NCBI GenBank assembly: GCA_022457155.1 | Contig: JAJGOT010000198.1 | Coordinates: 936,501-1,000,500, forward strand | Length of the DNA stretch: 64,000 nt | Reading direction: 5' to 3' | From: Cladopsammia gracilis | Taxonomy: Eukaryota > Cnidaria > Anthozoa > Scleractinia > Dendrophylliidae | In this document: one piece after another, positions 11,701-23,348 of the stretch | Layout: every line of letters starts with the position of its first letter | Position numbering within the stretch: the stretch's first letter is position 1 | Notes under the pieces: generated by a model | Databases searched by the model: none | The model's input: only the letters and a program-made list of their open reading frames with translations | What the model was told of the DNA's origin: nothing | Program-made: the position numbers and the translations under genes

Positions 11701-14700
11701 GAACGCAGCGCTGTTGATTGCAATAAGCACACCGCCGGCGTGATTGTGAGACCGATCTTTCCTGAATATAGTATAGTTGTCATTAAGGATCTCTGAGTTG
11801 TCCACTGACTCGTTTAGCCAGGTATCATTGACTCAGATTACATCCATGTCCTCTGAGTACACCAGGTCTTGAAACTGGTGAAGATTGCAGGCGATCGTTT
11901 TAGACCCATCGCTGTTTACAATTTCCTTCAGGCTCTTAAGACTTTGTGTGTTAGATACCATACATTTGATAGATGGCGTAGTTGGAAGGCCAATGGGTCC
12001 TGGGTGAGATGCCACATCGCCGCAGAGCAATAAGAGCCCGACAACAAAGTTGTCAAGATTGGAAAAGTCGGGCCTTTGACGTGATTTCACTTTAAATAGA
12101 GGATTGGCTGCAGAACTGGACTTGGAAGACCCCCATAATTGTAATACACTGTAACGATGGTAATTTGTGAGGTTTGACGCTGATGTTCTAAGCCAGTGAT
12201 GGATAAGTATAAGAAATACTGCGGAGACCAAACAGACACGGCAGGCCGCCATGATGTCACGTACGCATGTCTGAATGTCGGAATTCCATTCAATCCGTAA
12301 GCGAAACAACTTTGAAAGAGGGAACGGGGGGTAGAAGGAAACTAACTTGTTTATTTTTTAAATTCTTATCCTTTTTTAAGGAAACCCCGCTTTTTTGGGA
12401 GGCTGTTCCAACCATTTTGCAACCGGTTGTAGCTAAATTTACACATGAAAAACACTAAGTTCTGTATCATAACAAGGTCACTGTAGAGAAGATTTTTGCG
12501 TTGTTACAAGTCAGCGGGTAATAGGCTCCTGACGTCAGCTAGTCATGTGACTTAGTGTTTTTGGATTTTGAGTCGGGCTTCGGCACTGAGGAGGGAGAAC
12601 TGTAATTCTATGGCTTATACTTGAATTAAAATCGTTGAGTTCATTTTAGTTGGTTTTGGAATCAACAGTCAACCCCAGCCTTGCTTCCATTCAAAGGCCA
12701 GGTCACCAAGCACACAATTGTAAAATGGTCTATTTATTAACGACGTTATGTCAAAATACTCATTACGATAAACAGATTTCTTCAGCTTGACACAGCATTT
12801 ACCATCACGCAACCCATCGCTCTTCATCCCCGAAGGTCAAACTTGAGTTTGGTGGACGACAATCAAAGAAAAGCCGTTAAAGTGCACCTAAACCCCATTT
12901 TTTTTCTTTTAATCAACTCAATGTACGTTGAAAAGTCGAATAGTGAAATATTTCTTGTTTTTAACGTTGCGTTAGTGAGTTATAGAAATTTGAATTTACA
13001 AAATGCTAATTAGATGACGTCAAATGCAGACTTTACCATTATTTCTACTTCAATGTACAATACGCAGTTCACAGCTTAAGGATAATCAATTTAAGAAATA
13101 CTAATAAAAACTGTTTATAGTCAATTGATTTGTTAAAAAAATTATTACTGGAGGTGGAAACAAGTAGTTGTATAATAAACGAGTCTGCATTTGACGTCAT
13201 CTAATTAGCATTTAGTAAATTCAAATCTCTGTAACTCACCAACGAGACGTTAAAAACAAGAAATATTTCACTATTCGACTTTTCAACGTACATTGAGTTG
13301 ATTAAAAGAAAAAAATTGGGGTTTAGGTGCACTTTAACATTGTTTTCTTTTTTAAATTCCGACTGTCAATTATAGTTTTAAAGAGAAGATTTCATTCAAC
13401 ACGATATAAAAACTGGCGCTTCGTGCTCCGCGGCTTCATGAGTTGTGATCCGCCTACAACTCATCATGCATCACTGAATTGTAAATTATCACGTGCAGTG
13501 AAATTTTAAAGTTTTATTCTAAAAATACGGTTTATCCGACCGTTTTGAAGGCGGTGGGTCGCGTGTTAATGGTAACCGCTGTAATAGATAATGAGTTACT
13601 TTTGTCGAAAATGCAGTAGTAAGCGGTAGTAAGGCGGTAGTTTTAATTTATGGGAAGCTCAAACCCAAAGGAGTGAGTGAGGTAGTTCAATCACAGTTCT
13701 CAAATGAGACAATTGTACATCTGACATTTAATCTTTGTCACGAGAAGACAAAAGAGGACAACATGTAAAGTTCTGGCGAAGCATATTAATGTTATTGTTC
13801 TTTTTCATTACCTCACCAAGTCGCGAAAAGAGTCCTGGAATATCCTCACATACTTGAAGAATCGAAATTGAAGCTTCACCTGTTTATTCCGAAAGAACCC
13901 CCTGAGGTAAAAGCAGTCTTAGGGATTAATTTTGTTTACACAGAAATCAGTAAAATGCAAATACATTCAAGAAGACGTTACCCCATAATGGATTTTTTTC
14001 CTTTTAATTTTCCTTGCATTTGAAGTAATGAACAGTGTTTCATCAGATATCCAAACACCGCGAAGTGGGTTGAAAAACGAGGCGCAGCCGAGTTTGTTTT
14101 AACCCAATTTAAGGTGTTTGGATACCTGATGAAACAATCTTTCGAGTGTTTGATATAGCTTCTCAAACTGATCGTTAAATGCGAAGAAAACGAAAGAATA
14201 AAATCGCTAAAATCTATGCAAATTTAGACAGGAAACCAAAACCTCCTTCACAGTAGTGATTTCCTTTGTGTTCTTGTCATGAATTATTAATAGTTTGAGA
14301 ATTAATAGTACATAATGTGCATGACAACGCGATCGGGTAACATGGTGCAAATTAACCTGCTTTTGATTCTAGCAAAAAAACCAGTGCAGCTTTGTAGCCG
14401 TAACAGATTCCAGAAACTGTACTGTCGCCAAGATGAGTCAGCAACCATACATGATAGTCTGACACCCCCCCCCCCCCCCCACCACCACCACCACCACCAC
14501 CACCACCACCCACTACCCCCCCCCGACCCCCTCTAATGTAAACATTAGTTAACCATAACAACAGAAACTGTACTGTCTCCTCAAAATCACTCGAGAATCA
14601 GGCACAACAGTTCATTGTATCCCTCCCCCCGACCCTTTCCTGAAACCGCATCAGATCACCTGGATGAAAAGGGAAATAGCGAACTACGTAGATGTCTGTT

Positions 14701-17700
14701 AGGCATTTTAAAATAATTTTGTTCTATTTATCTATGTTATGGTTAAATATGTTGTAACTTATATCTTAGACAGGGCTCTATTCAAACTAGCAATTACGCT
14801 AAATTAGATATTCCTGTATACATATATGGTAAAATAAAAAAAAAATAAATGTATTTCCCATAAACGAAACACGAGGAGCTCCAAGCCGAATTTCTGCATC
14901 CGGGGCCCAACATTAATTTACATACTAATCATTGAACAGATCAAAGTACTTCTCACAGATAGTTGTAATTACGTTACCACTTTATGCTGTTACCATTTCG
15001 TTGGTCTTTTTAGGTCTTTAAAAACGTAAAGGCACGTGTAAACGTTGAGACGTTCCACCTGTCACCTCAACAATCTCGGGACATGCTCGAAGTCCTTAAG
15101 GAAAACGCGATAGGCGCGGAAGTGGACTCTAAGAATTCTAAGGTTTTTATTGTGTCTGGATCGTTTAGCCAAATTGAAGCTGCACATAAAAGTCTTCAGT
15201 TCCTGATGAACCAGAAGGTGAAAGGAGAGAAAGAGGTCATTAATATTGTCAAAAGTACAGCACAAACCCAGCAAGATTATTCCAGTGGTTTAGACAAGCA
15301 GACCAGTGATACATCTAACATCACAGAATCTAACAGCTTTGAAGTTCAACCACAGTTCATGAAACTACTGAAACGGGTGTACAAGACGAAACTTCAGGAA
15401 ATAGAAGAAAATTTCTGCGTACAGATCGTTTGGGATGAAAATACCACTCAGGTGTGCATAACTCCCAAGGAAATGTCAAACAGGCAGAACCGACGTTTCC
15501 AAGAAGGCTGTGAGGCCTTCATTGACCTTTACCAGGAGTTTCATCCAAACATGGGACGGAGGGAAGTTGAACTCCCGAATGGGACCGATGAAGCACGCAT
15601 TATCAAGGCTGTTAGCCTTGCCGAAGCCGAAGACCCTGTGATCATTGAACAGGTAGATAAAACCTTAGTGGTCTATGCGGAGAAGAATAGCATAAGAAGC
15701 TCGGTGCAGTCCTTAAAGGAAAAACTTGGCTTAACGAACGACGAAAACAGTAGAAAGACCAAGCGAGGTCAAGGGTGTAAACGTCGCAATGCTCACGAGG
15801 AAAGCGAAACATCACAACAAGGTCGCTATTCATCTGCAAAACTTTTAAGTGAAGTTCTGGACAATGAAGTTAAATTGTCTTTATATCAGGGAGACATCAC
15901 AGATGAGCGGGTAGGTGCCATTGTCAATGCAGCCAACGAGTGGCTTCAGCACGGTGCTGGGGTAGCAGCTGCTATAGTGCGCAAAGGCGGTCAACAGATA
16001 CAAGAAGAGTCCAATTGGGTAACAAACCAATCATGGGCCGCTTGATGTAGGCGAAACTGCTCATACTAATGGAGGCAATCTCCCATGTCGCTATGTGATA
16101 CATACAGTTGGTCCCAGATGGAAGGAACATGGAAGAGAAAAAAGCATTTCCCTCCTCCGTCGAGCTTGTGTGGAAAGTCTCCGCCATGCTGCGCAATTAG
16201 AGCTTTCATCGATTGCTTTAACGGCCATCAGCTCTGGTATTTTTGGCATGCCTAAGGATATTTGTGCTGGAGTCATGTTTGAAGCCGTGGAGGAGTTTAG
16301 CTGCCAGTAAGGTAGCAGAATTCAGTACCCTCCGTGACGTGCGCATCGTCATCATTGATGTCCCAACAATAAGCGTATTCCAGAAAGAGTTTGTTAAACG
16401 CTACTTTTCCAAAGAGGCGTCGTTAGAAACAGTGACCACCCAAACACGCCCATCCGATGAGGAAAGAGCAACTCCTTCGGCCCGTGACTCGAAACTTGAT
16501 GTGGATAAATCCAAAGGTAATGATCCATTTGTTTTAGTGGGTCAAACACAGAGTGGCGACACCACACCACCCGATGGACAACAAGGACAGAACAATGATG
16601 TCGATTCACCAGGTATAGCACCCGTCCCAGACGAAACGAATAGTGGTCAGCGTACCGTGTCCGATAACCTTTCCAACCAAGATACTGAAAAGAAGAGCGT
16701 CGAGTCAGCACAAATGGAAGGAAATGAAGTAAGTCACAACCTAAAGCATAGGAATGCTGCTCCAGTAGGAAATCCAGTTAAGACTGAAGAAAGTGCTGAT
16801 GTTAAAGGTCTTCCTAGACAAGGAAGAGGAAGAGGCATGCGCAATCTTGCAGCTAATTTCCAAACCTCACCAGCTGAAAAAGGAAAATCAGCAACATCAA
16901 ATGGAAGCACCCATTTGGACGGAAAGACTGCCAATTCTGGAACAGGACGAGGTATGATGTGCAATACAGCTTCGCCACCTGGTCTTGCTGTGACAGAAGA
17001 GGGCAAAAATCTTGCAAAATCCCTCGGAGATCGTGTGGCAGGTGATCCAAAGGCTAATGTTGATGGGTCTTTTATAAAGAAAAACGTCGTGGAGAAAAAG
17101 GAATCCAGCAGTAATAGTTTGAAAGAAAACAACAACCATAATAAAGACGGAGCAGATCATAGCACCTCTGGAAAGAATTTGACGCCTGATGAAAAATTGT
17201 CAGACCAAGACAAAACTACACAGGAATCTGATAGGCCTTCAAGTGATGTGTGTAGGAAACGCCCTCCTGATGAACATACAGAGAACGTCAAACCGATTCA
17301 TGATCAACCCAAGGACGATCACACGAAAACAGGCAAGAAACTTAAACAAGAACCAGAACCAGTTGCCCATCCGACAGACGATGAAACAATGTCGTCACAA
17401 GATTCATTGACCCTTCCAACAACAAAGGGAGAAGTGCACACAGCCATCGAAATTTCAGCTCAAAATGAGTCTTCTACAAGCTGTCCTCATTCTTCGTCTG
17501 ATCACCCAGTTTCACATCAGAGATGTAATGAAGTAGATAAAGACAATACCAGAGAAAGAAGGAATGTCAAGGACCATCCAAGTCAAGACTCTGACTCAAG
17601 TATGCAATCCTGATAACTATAACAATTTTAAGAAGAAAGCCTACGCATTTGATTTTTGGACAAAACAACCGATACAACAGTCTTCTTCAGTTGTTGTGAA

Positions 17701-20700
17701 AAGAACAAGTTGCAAGTTGATTGATAAACCTCTATAAAGCAATGACAATTACAAATATTACAGGAATTAGAAAAGCATTAATTGCGAAAGAAAACAAAAG
17801 AAACATGACACAAGTGAGTAAAATCAAATGCGTCGTCATTTTTCTTAAACTAACAGCCAGTCTTCTACTATTTAGATCATTTGGAAACAATGTGTAAGAA
17901 CTTTAAAGTATTCAATATCGTTATTTCTTATACATCTGTAATTATAATTCAACACATTGATACACTGCCCAAATATAGTCAAAAAGTTATCGATATACGC
18001 TATGTTTACACGGCGTATATCCAACCATGGAGGTAAATTTCGCATTTTGAAGGAAAATGAAAATGACCGCTGCCTGCACTTTCGTGATTTGGGGGGAAAA
18101 ATGCGCGAACTATTAGATAAAAAAGGGAAAGGAACGAAAAAAAAAAGAGAAGAAAAGAAAAGAGAAAAATTATCACATGATTGGACAAAAAAGGCGCGAA
18201 ATTTTTGCGTTGTCGCGGTCGCAGTGCAGTGTTTCTTGGCGAAGCTGAATGAAAGCTGGTTCAAAGTCAACCGCTCGACAAGACGTGAATGAAGAAGCAC
18301 AATTTTAGGAAAATGCCTTTAGTAATCACTTCTGAAATACGATTAGACTTGATGCTTCCTCAGAAAAGTTTCTGATCTTTGTTTTAAGCGAATTGACGCC
18401 ATTACGGCCGTAGGAACTAAAACGAGAAAGTTTGTAAACAACAGCAATCGACTCAGCTCGTACTTCGATGTTTGAAAATTTAGTGCGCTGATGGAAGGGA
18501 CTAAAAGCCACATCAACTACAGGTAACGATGTTTTAACCGTTTCTTGTATACTTAAGCTGTGAATTTTTGTAAGACTGTCCACGCTGCAGTTCTTTCAGA
18601 CTTTTCGCCGCTATGTTTAGGTAGCCGTGTTCCGGTTTGTTTAATTAGTTTTGATTCTGAATTGAACTTTTTAAGACACGAAACACTTGTTAACTAAGAA
18701 ATTCTATGCCATTTTACTGTGCTTTTATTCGTGTAACCACTACTCTGTCTCGTCCTTTACGTAGACGAAAGCTCCTCGTAGAAACTCTCAAATTACTGGG
18801 GTGAATGAAAATGGAGGTTTCGAAGAGCTGCAACCCTACTGTGAAATTAATTTTAGATCCGCAAACGTTTTGGCATTCGGTGCTTGAAAAGAAATGGTAC
18901 GAGGTAAAATATTGTTGTAAGCCTTTTGCTTAATAAAAGGTTGTATATCTCAATGAATTTTTTCTCGAAACTGTGATTTGTTATCAACGTGTTAATTATA
19001 AAACAGTTATAGCGTTCAAGCTTGCGCAATATTGACAAGGGCGCCACTTTCATTCATGAACTGTGTGATGTTGCAAGTTTCGCGCGGTAAAACATATTTA
19101 ACCTTTTGCCTGATATCGCCTAATTTTAGCCGACGAGGCCGGTAGGCCTCGTCGGCTAAGTACTAGACGATATCACGCGCGCTTTCGCGCTATAATAGTT
19201 AAATAGCCTGCCACGGCAGGGTTTTTTTTTTTTTCTTTTTTTTTTTCAAGGAGCCGAAATACCATATGTTTCGAACATTAAACAAGCGATTTGGTCGCAT
19301 AATAAATTCATATTTTTAAAAGTAATTTGCACCCCTAATCCTTTTAGAAAAGACGTTTCAATTTTACAATAGTTTTAGGGGTCTCATATGTACACCTGGA
19401 TAAATAAGGTACCCAGCTACAATGGAACTGACACTCGGCATCCATTCGGTATTTACCTCAATTTTAGGTCCACCACCACTTTGTGATATGCAAGTCAGCC
19501 ATCAAAAGAGTGAACCAAACTGTTTGATGTGTATGAATTTCAACAAAGATCTTCTTTCACCATCCAAATGCGGACGTAGTCACTACTACTGCGAGTCCTG
19601 TATAAAGCATCTTCTTGAGAAGGCGGGGTTTTGTCCACAGTGCGACAAAGAGGATCGTTTCCAAGGAAACCAGCCCACTGGGTACATGACCTGGATTACC
19701 GCACAGAATTCACTCCCGGGATACGAGGATTGTGAAGTTATTATCATGTCTTTCACGTTTCATCGAGGAACTCAAGGTACTTTGAAATCATTAGTTACTT
19801 GATCTTATGGAGTGGGTAGTGTTCAAGTTTTAAAATGTCGCCATTTCCAGTACACTGCAGGACCGTGAGTCCGAATATTTGCAGACGTTGGCTCAGTGTT
19901 GTGGAGAAAAGTACAGAGAGCTGCAATAAATAAAATCATATCATAAAATAAGATCAGTTTAGAAAATAAAAGATCATTATTGTAAACTTTGAGGTGTCCG
20001 TCCCGGCAGTATCCATGCGTCACTTAAGTTGTCAAAATTAATTCTGGTATCTGTTTTAAAATTGTATGGATTGGCGAAGCTGTGAAAGATTTTTTTGCCA
20101 CCTTAATAAAATAATAACCCCTTACTTTGAAATAATTTGTTTTACGGAAAAGGCAAAGAACACAGGACTCAGGGACACAGCAGGGTGGGAGGCTTGGCCG
20201 TAACAATCCGCACTTTCGGCATGAATAATAATGCGTTAATTGATGGACAGCTCGGTGATTCAACTGCTTACAGACACTGGTAGCCTTAATTGCATTCACC
20301 ATACCCACCACCTTACAAAAAATCAAAATAATTGATATTGATCTTCTAAGCGATTGCCAAGGTAAAATCTAAGTAATGTAATTGACATGCATTGCAGGTC
20401 CGGAACATCCCAATCCGGGACAGTCTTACAGTGCTTTATACACTTCAGCCTTTCTCCCTTGCAACTCAGATGGGAAAGAAGTGTGCAGTCTGCTAGAAAG
20501 GGCGTTTAATGCCAGGTTGCTGTTTACGATTGGGACGTCTCCTACTACTGGGGAGGAGAATAAGATCATTTGGAATGGCATTGAACTGAAATCAAATCAA
20601 GGTGGAGGTCCAGCCAGGTACTTTTAACTTAACTGAACTTTAACGTTTTTACATTTTAACTCTCAGTGACATCTCAAGACAATTATCGGCCCATGTAAAG

Positions 20701-21263
20701 TAATTCAAGAGGGTCTTGAATTTTAGATTCCAAGCTGAAGCGTTTAGATTCCAGTCACTGAATTCCGGTTTTCCTCGCTTTGGATTCAGAAGTCTTGTTA
20801 CTGCATTCGTGATTCCAAAGATCCTACTCCATATCCCTCTTCTTTTCATACTCCTTCTTCCTCTCCATCTTCCTCTTCCCCTATTTCCCCCTCCCTCTCT
20901 TACTCCCCCTCCCCCTATTAATCTCTTACTCCCCCTCCCCATCCTCCTTCCCCTCCCTCCCCTTCTCCCGCCCCTCTCCCTAACCCTCACCCTCACCCTT
21001 TCCCTCTCCCTCTCGTTCTCCCTCTCCCTCTCCTTTTCCTTTTTTCCTCGCCATCCTCCCTTTCTACTTTTATTCTCTCCACTACGTAGTTCTTACTTTC
21101 ACTTTGCTAAACGTTTAGTTATGGTCGAGACCGATACGAGAAACTGGACAACTGTCTGAATTTTTTTTTTTTTCTTTACAGCTATGGTTATCCAGACCCC
21201 AGCTATCTTGATCGTGTGAAGAAGCAGCTGGCTGAAAAGGGAATAATACAGCTGCATGGATGA
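8765..21263 (+). CDS. Gene B: RRM/NID - KH-like - macrodomain (two frame breaks) - disordered linker - RING - DTC
   Basis: Exons are 8765-8987, 13821-13906, 15014-17599, 19468-19776, 20398-20617 and 21182-21263, with AG/GT borders and compatible phases. The RRM/NID exon carries [13 protein letters not shown] and [10 protein letters not shown]-like segments follow, then a macrodomain starting near 15870 ([24 protein letters not shown]; loop [10 protein letters not shown]). The macrodomain reading frame shifts by +1 near 16030 and again near 16305. Exon 3 has the length needed for its splice phases only if two bases are extra. A ~400-residue polar linker with RGRG motifs follows, then a RING with an unusual C-x3-H spacing and a complete DTC ([29 protein letters not shown]) ending in TGA. 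Corrected length would be about 1167 residues. It is predicted to be a DTX3L-like ubiquitin ligase with a built-in ADP-ribose reader, unless the breaks mean it is decaying. Confidence 0.8.
9663..10128. mobile_element. TTAA-flanked piggyBac-type MITE
   Basis: The ends are TTAACCCTATTCAGCCTGGG and its near-complement CCCAGGCCGAATAGGGTTAA. They imply a TTAA target duplication with CCC-type termini as in piggyBac transposons. It has no coding capacity and is about 466 bp with its TTAA copies. It sits in gene B intron 1. A related one-ended copy lies at 43384-43520. Confidence 0.7.
10260..12310 (-). mobile_element. Degraded CR1/L2-type LINE, RT domain deleted
   Basis: Minus-strand fragments read as one non-LTR retrotransposon inside gene B intron 1. 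From 12309 they run through a hydrophobic N-terminus, a 2A-like [14 protein letters not shown] (near 11995-12039), and an endonuclease with VICGDFNYP and [11 protein letters not shown] (11805-10982). The next piece is the extreme C-terminus of the ORF ([27 protein letters not shown]; 10980-10467). The endonuclease is joined almost directly to the C-terminal tail, so the reverse-transcriptase core is missing. There is an in-frame TGA near 11835 and a frame change near 11600. The 3' end carries a TGAC-type microsatellite (10325-10360). Confidence 0.8.
12876..13338. mobile_element. Foldback MITE with 156-bp arms
   Basis: Arms 12876-13031 and 13183-13338 are near-perfect inverted copies starting GTTAAAGTGCACCTAAACCC. 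A ~150-bp spacer separates them. It lies in gene B intron 1 downstream of the LINE. Confidence 0.75.
13990..14260. repeat. Dispersed repeat copy 1 (gene B intron 2)
   Basis: The stretch around AACGAGGCGCAGCCGAG, then GGTGTTTGGATRCC and GATATAGCTTC, recurs at about 30450-30670 in gene C intron 2. Its ends form a short inverted repeat (TGTTTCATCAGATATCCAAACACC and its complement). Confidence 0.6.
14463..14526 (+). repeat. Poly-C and (CAC)n microsatellite
   Basis: A run of C, about nine CAC units and a second C run lie in gene B intron 2. Open frames that read poly-His or poly-Gly across it are artefacts. Confidence 0.9.
19128..19164. repeat. Short perfect hairpin in gene B intron 3
   Basis: TTAGCCGACGAGGCC and its exact complement are separated by a few bases. 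This is a small palindromic insertion with no gene. Confidence 0.7.
20830..21060 (+). repeat. Polypyrimidine (CTCCCT)n tract
   Basis: Imperfect CTCCCT/CCTCTC units fill the gene B intron before the last exon. The long Pro/Leu-rich open frame is caused by this tract. Confidence 0.85.
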
Positions 21264-23221
21264 TGCATCCATCGTGCATAAGCTTTTAAGGGGCAATTTC
21301 ACGAGGATTTTGCTGTTTTTTTTTTGTCAACGCTTTACTACACATTTTACGAATTACCTTATACACAATATGCTTTTAGATCCTTAAAAGGAAAATATCA
21401 AGTGATTCTTAAATAGGCGAACAAACCATCATCCGCTTTTAGCCTTTTTTTCCAATCCAATCTCATCCTGGCCATCCGCTGCCTGAGACGATAAGTGATA
21501 CTTACAATTGGTGACATTGCCCTTAAATTGGATTATTTTTTACGACTCACCCTTTACAATGCCTATCATTTAACATGTTTTGACAACTGATACAAACGTA
21601 GATCACGGTCGGAATATCTTACTATTCTTTACAAAATTTCTTCATTAATTTGGTGTTACGTTTTAGCTTCTGATCTCGTGGTACAAGACATGTCAAAGTT
21701 AACTATTCGATTTCGTGATATGATATTTTTCTTTTTTTTTAATTGAATATTTAACCACGAATCATGTTAGGTGGTTGTTACTTTTGATGTGTGATCATTT
21801 GAAAGCGCTATTAGCTCTAGCTCTGTTTGTTTTCCGCTATTCTACAAAATGAATGTTTTAAATTTGTATATTTTGGTAGTGGAAGGGTTGGTCGCACTTG
21901 TTCCCAAGAGTTATTGCTGTATATATTTAAGTAATTTTCGAACCATACAGTTAAAATTAATTTCCAAACAGGCTTAGTGATTTAGTGTATACTATGCAAA
22001 TTTAAGCCACTGAGTGCTGTCGTGAGAGTGCTGCTACGCTATGGCTTTTTCCTTTGAGTTGTCTACAAAACTGGTAATTTATGTAACTGAGAAAAGGCCG
22101 ATTGCAGCACTTGTTAGTATTGCCTCGTCTCTAGGTTTTTGGCTCCCTCGGTTACAGTTTACTTCATCATATCACTGAAAGATGACAGCAAGAATATATG
22201 TTAATATGACGTTAAGTGCAAGGTAAATTAACGTCTTTACTCAAGTGGTTTTCATAACCAGAATACATGACCCAGTTGTTCGAAAGCTGATTAACGTTAT
22301 TTTCGATAAAAAGTAAGCCAAGGTTTTAGTTACAGTTTAAAAAGCTTCCAAACGGAAAATGAGTTATAAATCTTGACTCACTCTTGGATTAAGAGTACTA
22401 GATTAAGGACCACTAGACACAGGATGCTGTATAAGTAATATGCAGGTGTATGTTAGTAGCATTGTTATTAAACGACCTCAGTAGAAAACCGCAGGACTGT
22501 AGTAATTGACTTCTAACTTCCCATTTTATTATAATTACAGTGAGAGGACCTTAAGGTCGGATTATTAGTACGACTAGCACGGACGTGATGGAAATTACGC
22601 CATGAGTACAACCGTGAAGACTCTTCAGAGTTCTTCAGGGCTCTCCATGCAGAGAATGCTGTTAAAATTAAACTGTGGATAAAATCGTGTTTTCAAGTAT
22701 AACTGCTGCAGTTTAAAAACAAACAGCTAATACCGCAGTACCTTAGAATTATTTTAAAGGAAGTTAACCAAAGACGATCGGAGTCACAAGCTGCAACCGA
22801 AAGTTAAATGTTTCTCTTGAGGTTCATTATCACCGGTTCAGGTGCATTATGATATGTCGAAGAGACAACACAAAGACATTTTTTATCAGTTGCGAAGGAG
22901 CACGAATTCGCCACCAAAAGAAAAATTCGATTTCCTGTTGACATTCCTGACTCACGAACGCCTGCGCTTAGCCCCTACCCCACCCCCAATTGGTTCCATG
23001 AAAATTCAAATACATGCGCATTATCAAGACTCACACTTTTTTCTTCTGATCAGCGTAGCAAGAATGTACGCTGTACTTACTATTCCTCTCACGGTGCCAT
23101 GTAACACGATGGAGTCGTTATGGTGACGAGAATGCTAAATAAACGCAAAAGAGCTGGCGTTTCCCAATTTGGGTCTTAAAATTTAGCAGTTATCAAAGGG
23201 CTTGTATCCTCTGAACATGAC

Positions 23222-23348
23222 TGGGGTCAAATTAATATAACTTTTACACTTGTAATTTACAAGTGTAGCTATTGTTTTCTACCTCTGAAACAATGGCTAC
23301 GCTTGGAAATTACACCGTTTTATAAAGGTTTTATTAAATTGACCCCTG
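23222..23348. repeat. Short inverted-repeat MITE
   Basis: It begins CTGGGGTCAAATTAATATAA and ends with a near-complement around TTAAATTGACCCCTGG. An internal pair of arms around TAGCTATTG/CAATGGCTA completes the palindrome. Confidence 0.6.

Noticed and set aside
14315..14561. Poly-His and poly-Gly frames
   Set aside because: They are translations of the CAC/poly-C microsatellite.
16012..16060. A tiny intron to explain the first frame break in gene B (GTAACA... to TAG)
   Set aside because: It would be about 32 bp, too short for normal splicing, and would not explain the second break.
20716..21159. 147-codon Leu/Pro-rich frame
   Set aside because: It is produced by the CTCCCT tract in a gene B intron.
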